Shown here: positions 1-6,997 of the stretch, in pieces
Layout: every line of letters begins with the position of its first letter
Position numbering within the stretch: the stretch's first letter is position 1
Source: CAYRLZ01 sp964425275
GTDB taxonomy: Bacteria; Hydrothermota; Tepidihabitantia; Tepidihabitantales; JBDRVQ01
DNA: 11,370 nt
Reading direction: 5' to 3'
Assembly (NCBI GenBank): GCA_964425275.1
Contig: CAYRLZ010000070.1
Location: 1 to 11,370 of the forward strand
Program-made: the position numbers and the translations under genes
The notes under the pieces: generated by a model
Database searches by the model: none
What the model saw: the letters and a program-made list of their open reading frames with translations, nothing else
What the model was told of the DNA's origin: nothing

Positions 1-54
1 GACCGGGTCTTTTTCATAGCGGATCTTCTCATAATATGTTTCAGTAATAGCCAT
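1..54 (-). CDS. 5' end of an unrecognised gene, cut by window edge
   Basis: Eighteen codons are visible, reading MAITETYYEKIRYEKDPV, and the frame is open to the window edge. The ATG (52-54) is preceded by AAGGAG at 61-66 with a 6-nt spacer, which is why I accept it as a real start despite its length. A TATAAT lies just upstream. The peptide has no signal sequence and is charged and tyrosine-rich, suggesting a cytoplasmic protein. Eighteen residues are too few to name a family. It is divergent from the secreted protein at 231. Confidence 0.6.
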   Translation of the reverse strand, partial: MAITETYYEKIRYEKDPV

Positions 55-74
55 AGATTACTCCTTTTTGGGAG

Positions 75-101
75 ATTATAGGATTTTAAGAATCTTTTCA
101 A
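75..101 (-). promoter_or_regulatory. promoter for the truncated left-edge gene
   Basis: TATAAT is at 75-80 and TTGAAA at 96-101 on the minus strand, with a short 15-bp spacer. The predicted start near 68 would leave a leader of about 14 nt that is almost entirely the ribosome binding site. Confidence 0.5.
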
Positions 102-169
102 GTCCCGGATCCAAAAGATCTCTCTAGGGTAGATACCATGTTTAGAAACAGTACGAAAAAAAAGTGCTC

Positions 170-197
170 TTGACAAATATCTAATCTTCGGTAAAAT
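170..197 (+). promoter_or_regulatory. promoter for the secreted protein at 231
   Basis: TTGACA at 170-175 and TAAAAT at 192-197 are separated by 16 bp. The leader that follows contains AAAGGAGG at 219-226, four bases before the ATG. Confidence 0.65.
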
Positions 198-230
198 ATA
201 AAGAGAATAATGAGTTAAAAAGGAGGATAT

Positions 231-1412
231 ATGATTATAGCATTTTTCCTCAGTTTGATGCAGTTGATACCCAATGCCCAGCTCCAGGACTTAAATCCGG
301 GCTATCTCATCATTACCCACGACACCGGAAACTGCAAACTCTCACTCTGCTCCTTTGGCCATATCGGTTATACCGGTTCCAATCAAGCCCAAGGCGAAGG
401 CTTTAAGTATCCAAAGACTAGTGTTAGTCACCTCTTCTTTGGTGGATTGGCGATTGGCAATTCTAAGGAGTATGTGGCTGATGCCTTCTTTGGGTTGCAA
501 TCGGTTGACTCCCGAGATTTCCGAATAATTGATTCCCTTTACCGTTTCTCCCGCCTCGGACTGCAGGAATATAAAATGGCAATTAATGATGGTAATCACC
601 CAACACCTAAAAATCTCAGGATTGAGCAATACAGCCTTGCCATCCCGGACCCAAGATATGATGATGGTGTGATAATTGAGTATGCCATCACCAATGAAGG
701 CGCAGCACCGATTGGTGACCTTTATGTCGGGATCTTTCTTGACTGGGATTTAGGAACGGCTAATACAAATCGGGCTGGGACTGATACGATAAGGAGAGCT
801 ACCTGGATGCGCCAGGCAGCAACCGATAACCCGACAGTTGGGACAAAAATCCTCTATCCCTATTCCTGGGCAAACCTCTTCTGCACCGACCACGATATCT
901 ATGTCTATCCAGTTCAGGGGATGCATGATACAACAAAATATAAAATTATGTCCGGGGCAATAAGAAAATACGCATCAGATAGGAACTATGACTGGTCAAC
1001 CTGTAACTCAGTCGGTCCTTTTTTGCTTAATCCGGGTGAGCGAGTCGTATGTGCCTTTGCCATTCTCGGTGGAACCAGCCTCGCCAATTTCCAGGCAAAT
1101 TGTGATTCTCTCCAATCCTTCTACGATAATAATGTCGGTATAAGCGCCGCGCCGAAGAAAAACCTACCTTTCCTCCGTCTATCCCCAAATCCCTTCAATA
1201 AGAAGGCAACGATTACCTTATCACTTCCGCAAAAAGAATTCTTCTCCCTTTCCCTTTACGATATAACCGGCCGGTTACTCACCAATCTCTATCGGGGTAA
1301 AGGGGATTCTTATACCGGAGAGATAAAAAGGCCTCAATCAAGTGGTATCTACTTCCTCCGTCTGGAAGGACAGGAGACAAAAAAGACCTGGAAGGTGATA
1401 GTGACAGAATAA
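231..1412 (+). CDS. secreted protein with T9SS type A C-terminal sorting domain
   Basis: A 393-residue exported protein of unknown function. Residues 1 to about 18 form a short hydrophobic signal peptide (MIIAFFLSLMQLIPNAQ) that unusually lacks a basic n-region. The start is fixed by AAAGGAGG with a 4-nt spacer and by an in-frame TAA at 216-218. The body (about 20-310) is rich in aromatic and Asp residues and looks like a beta-rich extracellular domain, including a stretch with NEG then DLYVGIFLDWDLG around residues 155-175. I cannot assign it to a named fold. Residues about 315-393 are a typical type IX secretion tail: SPNPF, then LYDITGR, then SSGIYFLRLE and a basic end (KKTWKVIVTE). In the known family this tail directs export across the outer membrane and is cleaved. 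The gene appears monocistronic, with its own promoter and a strong terminator. Confidence 0.85.
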   Translation: MIIAFFLSLMQLIPNAQLQDLNPGYLIITHDTGNCKLSLCSFGHIGYTGSNQAQGEGFKYPKTSVSHLFFGGLAIGNSKEYVADAFFGLQSVDSRDFRIIDSLYRFSRLGLQEYKMAINDGNHPTPKNLRIEQYSLAIPDPRYDDGVIIEYAITNEGAAPIGDLYVGIFLDWDLGTANTNRAGTDTIRRATWMRQAATDNPTVGTKILYPYSWANLFCTDHDIYVYPVQGMHDTTKYKIMSGAIRKYASDRNYDWSTCNSVGPFLLNPGERVVCAFAILGGTSLANFQANCDSLQSFYDNNVGISAAPKKNLPFLRLSPNPFNKKATITLSLPQKEFFSLSLYDITGRLLTNLYRGKGDSYTGEIKRPQSSGIYFLRLEGQETKKTWKVIVTE

Positions 1413-1431
1413 GGTATAACAAAAAGAGAAG

Positions 1432-1459
1432 GGCGGAGGCAATTGCCTCCGCCTTTTTT
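1432..1459. terminator. rho-independent terminator between convergent genes
   Basis: A perfect 9-bp GC-rich stem (GGCGGAGGC at 1432-1440, GCCTCCGCC at 1445-1453) has an AATT loop and is followed by six T residues on the plus strand. On the minus strand the hairpin is followed by a poorer tract (CTTCTCTTTTT), so it may also stop transcription of the convergent gene ending at 1479. Confidence 0.9.
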
Positions 1460-1478
1460 ATTCTGCGCTCGGTGTCTC

Positions 1479-3194
1479 CTATTCTACCAAAATCACCTTT
1501 CTTATCCGAGCATTCTCCTTTAAGAAATAGAGACCGGTTGTCAGTCTTTCCTTTTTGACCGGTAGCCCACAGACATTATAAAGTGTTGCCGTGTTCCACC
1601 GGCAAAAATCCTTGATTTTCATCACCGTTGGGAGAAAAGAGATTTCCTTTGGTTGGGCAATCTCTTTGACACCAAGTCCAACATCAACCAGGGCGCGAAT
1701 CATCACATCAAATTTTGGATTACGATAGGGTGACCAAGATGTAGTATATTCCCAGCAGAGCCGGGAGGAAGGAGGAAGGGTATCCATACCAAAAGAGGGT
1801 TGGTTGGCCGTCGCTGATATGAAGCCGATAAAGAAACCACCACTCGTTATATTCACCGGGGTTGGGAAGTTTACCGTGTACCACTGCTGGGTTGAGATAC
1901 TGACCGTGGTTTGGAATAGGGTTTCCCCGGGTGAGCCAAGAGGACCATTATCATCAAGCACCAGGACACTGACCGATGTTGCTGGTGAAGCCGAGGCGAA
2001 AATCTTTGCCCCGGTTATCTTTGTCGGATACCTTGGTGGATAGAATTTATTACCGTAGCCCCCTGGACCATTCCAGTAATACAGTGCCCGGGGGGTTGAT
2101 AAATCTTCCCATTTTAGTTCGGCCGGATATTGGATTACCCGCATCTCCAAAACAATTGAATCATTCCCCGGGACTGAATCCCCACTAAGGGCGGAACGGA
2201 TGACCATTGTATAAAGTCCCTGAGTGGTTGGGCGGAAATTCCGGGAGAATCGGATATCCACTACCTCACCAGGATTTGTCCCAGAGACTTGGAAGGTATC
2301 AGCATAAACAACTGAGGTACCACTCCGGATTCGACAGAAGACCGGGAAGGCACCGGTTGGAACACTACCCGTGTTTTTAACCTTACCAACCGGAAAACAG
2401 GTATCGCCGATATGAATAAAGACCCCTTCGCTCTTATCGTTCATCACCGACCAGCAAGCAATGTCTCTTGCCTGATAATTAGTCGTGGCTGGTGGATAAA
2501 ACTTTATCGCTAAATTGGCGTGGGGTAAATTATAATTAGGCTGTCCAGCCGCCAGATAAGAAAGTCCAATTCGGCCGACGATATTCTCAATCCCAATAGC
2601 CGAAGAACCCGCCGACTGCCAGCCGTTATAAGGGGCGCCGTTCTGGGTTTGATACTGGAAATATATCGCGCTATCGGCCCGGGAGAGGATTATCTGAAAG
2701 GTATTAGAACCACCGGTATTCCAGAAAGGAACATTGATAAAGGAGATGATGCAGGTATCCCGGTTGTTTGTGTAGTAGTAACAACTCGGATTACCAGCAC
2801 CGAAGTCCAAATCGCACATCATTGGTGCTAAGACATCGTTGGGAAGATTGGGGTCTGGCAACCTGGGAAAGGGGTGAGCATATAAGCCGTTGTCGTTAAA
2901 AGAGATATAACCATTGGAGCCGACATAGAAACTATTCACCCGATACCAGTAATAAGGAAACTCAAACCCAATGGGAAAAGGACCAACGACATTATCGTCT
3001 GCCAACCCGGTTATTCTAATGCCGTTCTGGGTAATATCAATCCAGTTATAAGTCGGGGCGCCGGGCGCGGTCGTATCAGAATCAATCCAGCGATAACCGT
3101 AGACATCAGGACCTCCTACCCCAAAGAACGATTGGGCCGGAAAGGTGATTGGTTGTGATAGGTTAATTAAAGCCACTAAGAGAAGACTTAACAT
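1479..3194 (-). CDS. large secreted multidomain protein with shortened sorting-like tail
   Basis: A 571-residue exported protein. The signal peptide (residues 1 to about 21, MLSLLLVALINLSQPITFPAQ) has no basic residue. The ATG follows AAAGGAGG (3199-3206) with a 4-nt spacer. Residues about 30-230 hold an Asp/Asn/aromatic-rich beta domain: FPIGFEFPYYWY, then SNGYISF, then LAPMMCDLDFG. The pattern resembles secreted nidogen-like (NIDO-type) domains. Residues about 240-350 resemble a CARDB-type adhesion repeat (VKNTGSVPTGAFPVFCRI ... PGEVVDIRF). Residues about 360-510 form a third beta-rich domain with ILDNG-like features that I do not recognise. The last ~55 residues (LYNVCGLPVKKERLTTGLYF ... 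RKVILVE) match the end of a T9SS tail but lack the SPNP start. A cell-surface role is inferred; domain names come from pattern recognition only. Confidence 0.8.
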   Translation of the reverse strand: MLSLLLVALINLSQPITFPAQSFFGVGGPDVYGYRWIDSDTTAPGAPTYNWIDITQNGIRITGLADDNVVGPFPIGFEFPYYWYRVNSFYVGSNGYISFNDNGLYAHPFPRLPDPNLPNDVLAPMMCDLDFGAGNPSCYYYTNNRDTCIISFINVPFWNTGGSNTFQIILSRADSAIYFQYQTQNGAPYNGWQSAGSSAIGIENIVGRIGLSYLAAGQPNYNLPHANLAIKFYPPATTNYQARDIACWSVMNDKSEGVFIHIGDTCFPVGKVKNTGSVPTGAFPVFCRIRSGTSVVYADTFQVSGTNPGEVVDIRFSRNFRPTTQGLYTMVIRSALSGDSVPGNDSIVLEMRVIQYPAELKWEDLSTPRALYYWNGPGGYGNKFYPPRYPTKITGAKIFASASPATSVSVLVLDDNGPLGSPGETLFQTTVSISTQQWYTVNFPTPVNITSGGFFIGFISATANQPSFGMDTLPPSSRLCWEYTTSWSPYRNPKFDVMIRALVDVGLGVKEIAQPKEISFLPTVMKIKDFCRWNTATLYNVCGLPVKKERLTTGLYFLKENARIRKVILVE

Positions 3195-3217
3195 ATAACC
3201 TCCTTTTATTAACCATT

Positions 3218-3246
3218 ATTATAAAAAATTCTTGCCCACATGTCAA
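3218..3246 (-). promoter_or_regulatory. consensus sigma-70-type promoter
   Basis: On the minus strand TTGACA (3241-3246) and TATAAT (3218-3223) are both perfect and 17 bp apart. Transcription would begin near 3211, giving a leader of about 16 nt that carries AAAGGAGG. It serves the secreted protein ending at 1479. Confidence 0.85.
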
Positions 3247-3255
3247 GTGCCCAAG
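3231..3255. promoter_or_regulatory. imperfect dyad centred on the -35 box; possible operator or weak terminator
   Basis: Arms CTTGCCCAC (3231-3239) and GTGCCCAAG (3247-3255) are complementary at 7 of 9 positions and flank the -35 element. On the minus strand the dyad is followed by a T-run (3223-3228 region), so it could also act as a weak terminator for the upstream operon ending at 3278. Neither role is proven. Confidence 0.3.
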
Positions 3256-3277
3256 ATGTAATTGCTATGATTATTTT

Positions 3278-4309
3278 TTATCTAATTGCCCCCTCCGGGC
3301 AGACTTCAATACAACAAAAGCAGGCGATACACTTTCGTCTTAAATACCTTATCTCCTCCCCTTCTTGCTGCAGGCCGGAGACTGGACAAATCTTGACACA
3401 TTCCCCACAAAGTTGGCATCTACTTTTATCAATCTTAATCCCTTTTTGCCTCCTTGGGTGATAGGTAATCTTAATTATCCGGCGCAGGAGATAATCGCTT
3501 AACTTAAATGGCCGTTTAAATTTCGCTATTCGGTAGAAATCACCAACAATCTCTATCTTTTGGGGATTAAAATAACTGAGGCTTTTTGCCCAAGATAGAA
3601 AACCAATACTCAGTGGCGCTATCCCAGCCATCAACGCCAATGAAGCATCGGCCTCGTAACCATTCCGAGAAACAATAATCCGGTTGAATGCCCGCAAACT
3701 ACCCAGAGAAGGTCCAAACCCCTCCATACCAATAATCCCATCAATAATCGTTAAATCGGGTCTCCGGACCTCATAGATTGAAACAATCGCCCGGGAAAAA
3801 TCCGAAGGGTTAGGAAAAGAGTAATGAATCCTTGGCTTCTCCCGCCCCACTAAAATCCCATACATATTCTTAATTGCCCCAGTTAAAACGGTAAGATTAT
3901 GGGTCTTAAAGCGCGGTAAGGATATTAGAATATCACAATTTAGAACCTCACCGGATATAATTACTTCACCGACCTCTTTTGTTTTCACCCGAGAGGGATT
4001 TTTACTAATATCCCGAAAATGCCCAAGTGCTGCCTCCATTATCCCGGTCTTCTTAGCCACCTGAATTGCTGCGCCCTCGCTGATTAAACCTGGATTATCA
4101 CCAACGATAACTTCGCCGCCTGCTTCTAAGACATACCCGACCACGGCCCTTATCACCTCGGGTGATGTCGTTACCCCTTCTTTTTTAGGAGAGAGCATAT
4201 TGGGTTTTATCAGCACCCGCTTATTCTTAAAGTTAAAGGGGAAGTCCTTAAAGATGATTGGGACTAACTCTTTCAAATCTAAATAAGTGGCTTTATATAT
4301 CTTGGTCAT
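3278..4309 (-). CDS. DUF362 protein with C-terminal double 4Fe-4S ferredoxin domain
   Basis: A 343-residue cytoplasmic protein. Residues about 25-240 carry DUF362 features: KNKRVLIKPNML, an Ala/Gly-rich segment ending VGDNPG, LPRFKTHNLTVLTGAIKNMYG, and IIDGIIGMEGFGP. The last 50 residues hold two 4Fe-4S motifs, CQLCGECVKICP and CIACFCCIEVCP, as in bacterial 2[4Fe-4S] ferredoxins. A redox or iron-sulfur role is implied but the substrate is unknown for this family. I placed the start at the ATG 4307-4309. Its A is followed by the TGA of uppP (ATGA overlap) and there is no clear ribosome binding site, so translation is probably coupled. A longer reading frame up to 4447 exists, but its extra 46 residues are only the uppP sequence in another frame. 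It is the last gene of the operon. Confidence 0.85.
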   Translation of the reverse strand: MTKIYKATYLDLKELVPIIFKDFPFNFKNKRVLIKPNMLSPKKEGVTTSPEVIRAVVGYVLEAGGEVIVGDNPGLISEGAAIQVAKKTGIMEAALGHFRDISKNPSRVKTKEVGEVIISGEVLNCDILISLPRFKTHNLTVLTGAIKNMYGILVGREKPRIHYSFPNPSDFSRAIVSIYEVRRPDLTIIDGIIGMEGFGPSLGSLRAFNRIIVSRNGYEADASLALMAGIAPLSIGFLSWAKSLSYFNPQKIEIVGDFYRIAKFKRPFKLSDYLLRRIIKITYHPRRQKGIKIDKSRCQLCGECVKICPVSGLQQEGEEIRYLRRKCIACFCCIEVCPEGAIR

Positions 4310-5049
4310 TTTATTATTATTATAATCATCCCTAATAAGAAGAGATAAAAGGCAAAGAGGTAGAATTTCTTTCTCACCATTATCCTCTGGAGGAGATAAA
4401 GAGCAAGATAACCAAAGAGAAAAGCAAAAAGAACACCAATTAGCCACAGGAGAGAAGGTGCCCCTATTTGAACCAGGGGAGCCACTTCGTAGAGCGTTGC
4501 GCCCAAAATGGCCGGCAGGGATAAGAGAAAGGAAAACTCAAAGGCCATATCGGGTTTAATCCCGAAAAGCAACAGAATAGAAACCGTTGCCCCGGAGCGG
4601 GAAATCCCTGGAAAAACGGAAATCAATTGAAAAAGACCGCAAACCAGGGCATCTAAATATCTTATCTCTCCTCTCTTACTTTGAGCAAAACGAGTCAAGA
4701 AGAGTAAGAAGCCGGTGGCCATAAGAAAATAACCGATGGCAAGAAGGGAAGAAAAATACCGGCTCGCCAATTCTTTAAGGTAAATTCCAAAAAGTAAAGG
4801 TAAAGAGGCGATGATTATCTTTACTAGGTATTTATAATCCCGAACTTTAATCTTTTCCACTATCACCTTAGAGAAAAAGAAAAGAAGTGCCAAAAATGTC
4901 CCAAAATGGAAGAAGACCGCCCAAGATAAACGAAGGTCTTTGGGTATGGAAAATATCTCTTCTAAGATTGCTAAATGGGCCGAGGAAGAGACCGGCAGAA
5001 ATTCCGTTAACCCCTGAACGATTCCAGCAATGATGATAAAGAAAAGCAT
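4306..5049 (-). CDS. uppP: undecaprenyl-diphosphatase UppP (BacA family)
   Basis: A 247-residue polytopic membrane enzyme that removes a phosphate from undecaprenyl diphosphate, recycling the lipid carrier for peptidoglycan and other surface polymers. The first catalytic motif is at residues 12-25: QGLTEFLPVSSSAH, which gives the (E/Q)xxxE pair Q12 and E16 plus H25. The second is PGISRSGAT at 147-155, with R151 the likely phosphate-binding arginine. About seven to eight hydrophobic segments are visible. It is slightly shorter than the usual 260-280 residues. It starts 2 nt after the stop of the Omp85-like gene with no clear ribosome binding site and ends in an ATGA overlap with the DUF362 gene. 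The family in general confers bacitracin tolerance when abundant. Confidence 0.95.
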   Translation of the reverse strand: MLFFIIIAGIVQGLTEFLPVSSSAHLAILEEIFSIPKDLRLSWAVFFHFGTFLALLFFFSKVIVEKIKVRDYKYLVKIIIASLPLLFGIYLKELASRYFSSLLAIGYFLMATGFLLFLTRFAQSKRGEIRYLDALVCGLFQLISVFPGISRSGATVSILLLFGIKPDMAFEFSFLLSLPAILGATLYEVAPLVQIGAPSLLWLIGVLFAFLFGYLALYLLQRIMVRKKFYLFAFYLFLLGMIIIIIK

Positions 5050-5051
5050 CT

Positions 5052-6488
5052 TCAGAGAGCAATTTTGGTCAATAAATGAATCTTGCCGGACAGGATATTC
5101 CCCCAGTCGCCGACTCCATAAGCAAGTTCCAAAAGAAGTTCCTTAAAGAAAAGTTCTAAGCCCAATCCGTAACTTGTGTGCCCTTCAAAGGTTGACTCCT
5201 TTCTTTTCACCCCCCAATCAAAAAAGGGGAAGAAAAAATTAGAACCAATCGGAAATCTTAATTCCTGCCGAGAAAGGAAGACTAATCTTGCGGGAAATTC
5301 TTCTTCTCGGAAACCTCTCAGTCTTTCCCTCCCTCCTAAGAAGGTCATTTCCGATTCCCGGACGGTGTCGGAAAAGACCCCCTCGCCCAAAAAGGAGAGC
5401 GCCAAAATCATCCGGTGGCAACTAAAAAAAGTTTGACCTTTAATTTTCACTCCGCTTTTCATCTTCCGAGATAAAAGGGGATTTGCCTTTTTTGTGCCGG
5501 CATAAGAGAGAAACGAAAAAAGAAATCCCCGCTGCGCTGGCCGACCTTCCCGGGTATCCCAGCGCACCTCCTGCCCCAGATAAGAAAAACTAATCCCCTC
5601 TTGCTTAAATTCCTGGATTTTCTCTCCCCCCACCAGAAAAGAAAAGGTAAGGAATTCCTGTCCGGTCCTCATCGCTAATTGGACTTGCCATGCGGTCTTG
5701 GCACTTAGGGTGTCGTCGGTCTTATGAGTGAAAGAGAGAATAGTCTTTCTGGTAAATAGCAAAAAGGGCTCGGTATAAGAGAGGAGATATTCGACTCGGG
5801 CGAGGTCTTTTCTCCATTTTGCCGACAAATTTCTTTGGGTATAAAATAGGTTGGGGAATGCCAGGGATAAAAAACCGGAGAGTTCTTTTCCTCTTGGCCG
5901 AAAACCGGCGAGAAAACTAATCTCCTGACTCGTCTTTTCTTTTATGTGAATTTTTAAGTGATAATTACCCCCTTGGGCGGGTAAAAGTTCTAACCCTTGG
6001 AATTCAAGCCTTGACCCTAAGTCTTGGGTTGCCCTTTTAATTCGGTTGGTAACTACCTTTTCCGAAAAGATAAATTCCGAAGGGAAGGAAAAGATGCGCC
6101 TCAGTAGCGCTTGATTGGTTTGGACTTCACCGGTAAAGGAAATCTCTCTTATCCAAACCTCTGGCCCTTCTTCAATAACTAAGTCGTAGATGATGGTGTC
6201 GGCCTTCCGAAAAAAATTTTTCGGTCTTATTTTAGTAAAGGGTCTTCCCTTATCCGCATAATATTGAAGGAGGCGGGAAATATTCGCCTCAACCTCTTCC
6301 TCGGACTGGACTACGGTTTTGTATCGGAGGGGCAGACTTTTCACCCCCTCGGCTACACCGCTCCACTTAAATTTAAGAACCTCTTTGGTCGGACCCGATG
6401 AGCCGATTAGTGCTAACGTCAAACCAAAAACGCAAAAATCAAAATAGGTTGGCCCTTTGAACTTTGACCTTTGAACTGGTCTTCTCAC
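5052..6488 (-). CDS. short Omp85/BamA-TamA family outer-membrane protein
   Basis: A 478-residue outer-membrane beta-barrel protein, likely helping insert or translocate proteins at the outer membrane. A basic n-region (RRPVQRSKFKG) and a hydrophobic stretch (residues 15-30) form a signal peptide. Two POTRA-like segments follow: about 37-108 (ending FRKADTIIYDLVIEEGPEV) and 112-186 (IREISFTGEVQTNQALLRRI ... YHLKIHIKEK). The barrel covers 187-478 and has the hallmark DTREGRP-x-RG (311-321) and GGRERLRGF (385-393), equivalent to the BamA L6 VRGF/Y loop motif. BamA has five POTRAs in E. coli and about 800 residues and TamA about 580, so this is a reduced member. The C-terminal residue is Leu, not the usual Phe/Trp. 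The start is GTG, overlapping the HNH stop (GTGA), with no clear ribosome binding site. Confidence 0.85.
   Translation of the reverse strand: MRRPVQRSKFKGPTYFDFCVFGLTLALIGSSGPTKEVLKFKWSGVAEGVKSLPLRYKTVVQSEEEVEANISRLLQYYADKGRPFTKIRPKNFFRKADTIIYDLVIEEGPEVWIREISFTGEVQTNQALLRRIFSFPSEFIFSEKVVTNRIKRATQDLGSRLEFQGLELLPAQGGNYHLKIHIKEKTSQEISFLAGFRPRGKELSGFLSLAFPNLFYTQRNLSAKWRKDLARVEYLLSYTEPFLLFTRKTILSFTHKTDDTLSAKTAWQVQLAMRTGQEFLTFSFLVGGEKIQEFKQEGISFSYLGQEVRWDTREGRPAQRGFLFSFLSYAGTKKANPLLSRKMKSGVKIKGQTFFSCHRMILALSFLGEGVFSDTVRESEMTFLGGRERLRGFREEEFPARLVFLSRQELRFPIGSNFFFPFFDWGVKRKESTFEGHTSYGLGLELFFKELLLELAYGVGDWGNILSGKIHLLTKIAL
6455..6475. repeat. three tandem heptamers at the start of the Omp85-like gene
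   Basis: CTTTGAA, CTTTGAC and CTTTGAA follow each other without gaps. They lie inside codons 5-11 of the Omp85-like gene, in the basic part of the signal peptide, and may be a slippage-prone tract. Confidence 0.6.
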
Positions 6489-6997
6489 TGGAAGAGGTAA
6501 GGTCGCCAGTTTCTGGGGATTTCCGGTAGGGAACTCAAAAGAAAAGTAAAGATATTAGGTCTTTTCGGGAGACGAATTGGGGTTAATTTGCTCTCCTTTA
6601 AAGTCTTCCCTCCTTTCTTTGTATTACAGGCACTACAGGCGGTAATAAGATTTTCCCAGGTATCCTGACCACCTAAGGACTTAGGGATGATATGGTCAGT
6701 AGTTAAAGGGACATCGCTTGCCCCACAGTATTGACACCGATAGTTATCGCGCCGGAAGATATTCCGTTTGGTTAAAGGGATATCCCGCCGTCGGACCTTG
6801 ACATAATAAGAAAGTCTGAGCACCGAAGGGAGAGGCAGGGAATTGTTAACCGTCCGAACCTTTATTCCAACATAGGGTTCAATCAATTCCGCCTTCCTCA
6901 GATAGAGAAGAATCAAAGCCCGCTTTGCCGAGGTAATCGTCAGGGGCTCATAATTCGTATTGAGTAGGAGGACCTTTTTCTGCCAAAGAAAATTCAT
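6485..6997 (-). CDS. HNH endonuclease, housekeeping zinc-ribbon type
   Basis: A 170-residue cytoplasmic protein. The N-terminus (KKVLLLNTNYEPLTITSAKRA) is typical of a widespread stand-alone bacterial HNH family often found outside mobile elements. The nuclease core has a zinc pair C88-x2-C91 (CQYC), the catalytic D101-H102 in LTTDHIIPKSLGG, N116 in WENLITAC, and a second zinc pair C121-x2-C124 followed by N125. Family knowledge implies a beta-beta-alpha metal nuclease; the in vivo substrate is unknown. The start ATG overlaps the TPR stop (ATGA) and the stop overlaps the GTG of the Omp85 gene, so it is embedded in an envelope operon. No integrase, terminase or methylase is nearby, so a phage or restriction role is not supported. 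Confidence 0.9.
   Translation of the reverse strand: MNFLWQKKVLLLNTNYEPLTITSAKRALILLYLRKAELIEPYVGIKVRTVNNSLPLPSVLRLSYYVKVRRRDIPLTKRNIFRRDNYRCQYCGASDVPLTTDHIIPKSLGGQDTWENLITACSACNTKKGGKTLKESKLTPIRLPKRPNIFTFLLSSLPEIPRNWRPYLFQ

Noticed and set aside
4310..4447. N-terminal extension of the DUF362 protein by 46 residues
   Set aside because: The extra residues are uppP coding sequence read in another frame; the ATGA start at 4309 leads directly into the conserved protein.
6485..6997. HNH protein as a phage or restriction gene
   Set aside because: No terminase, capsid, integrase or methylase is nearby; it overlaps envelope genes at both ends and matches the stand-alone housekeeping type.
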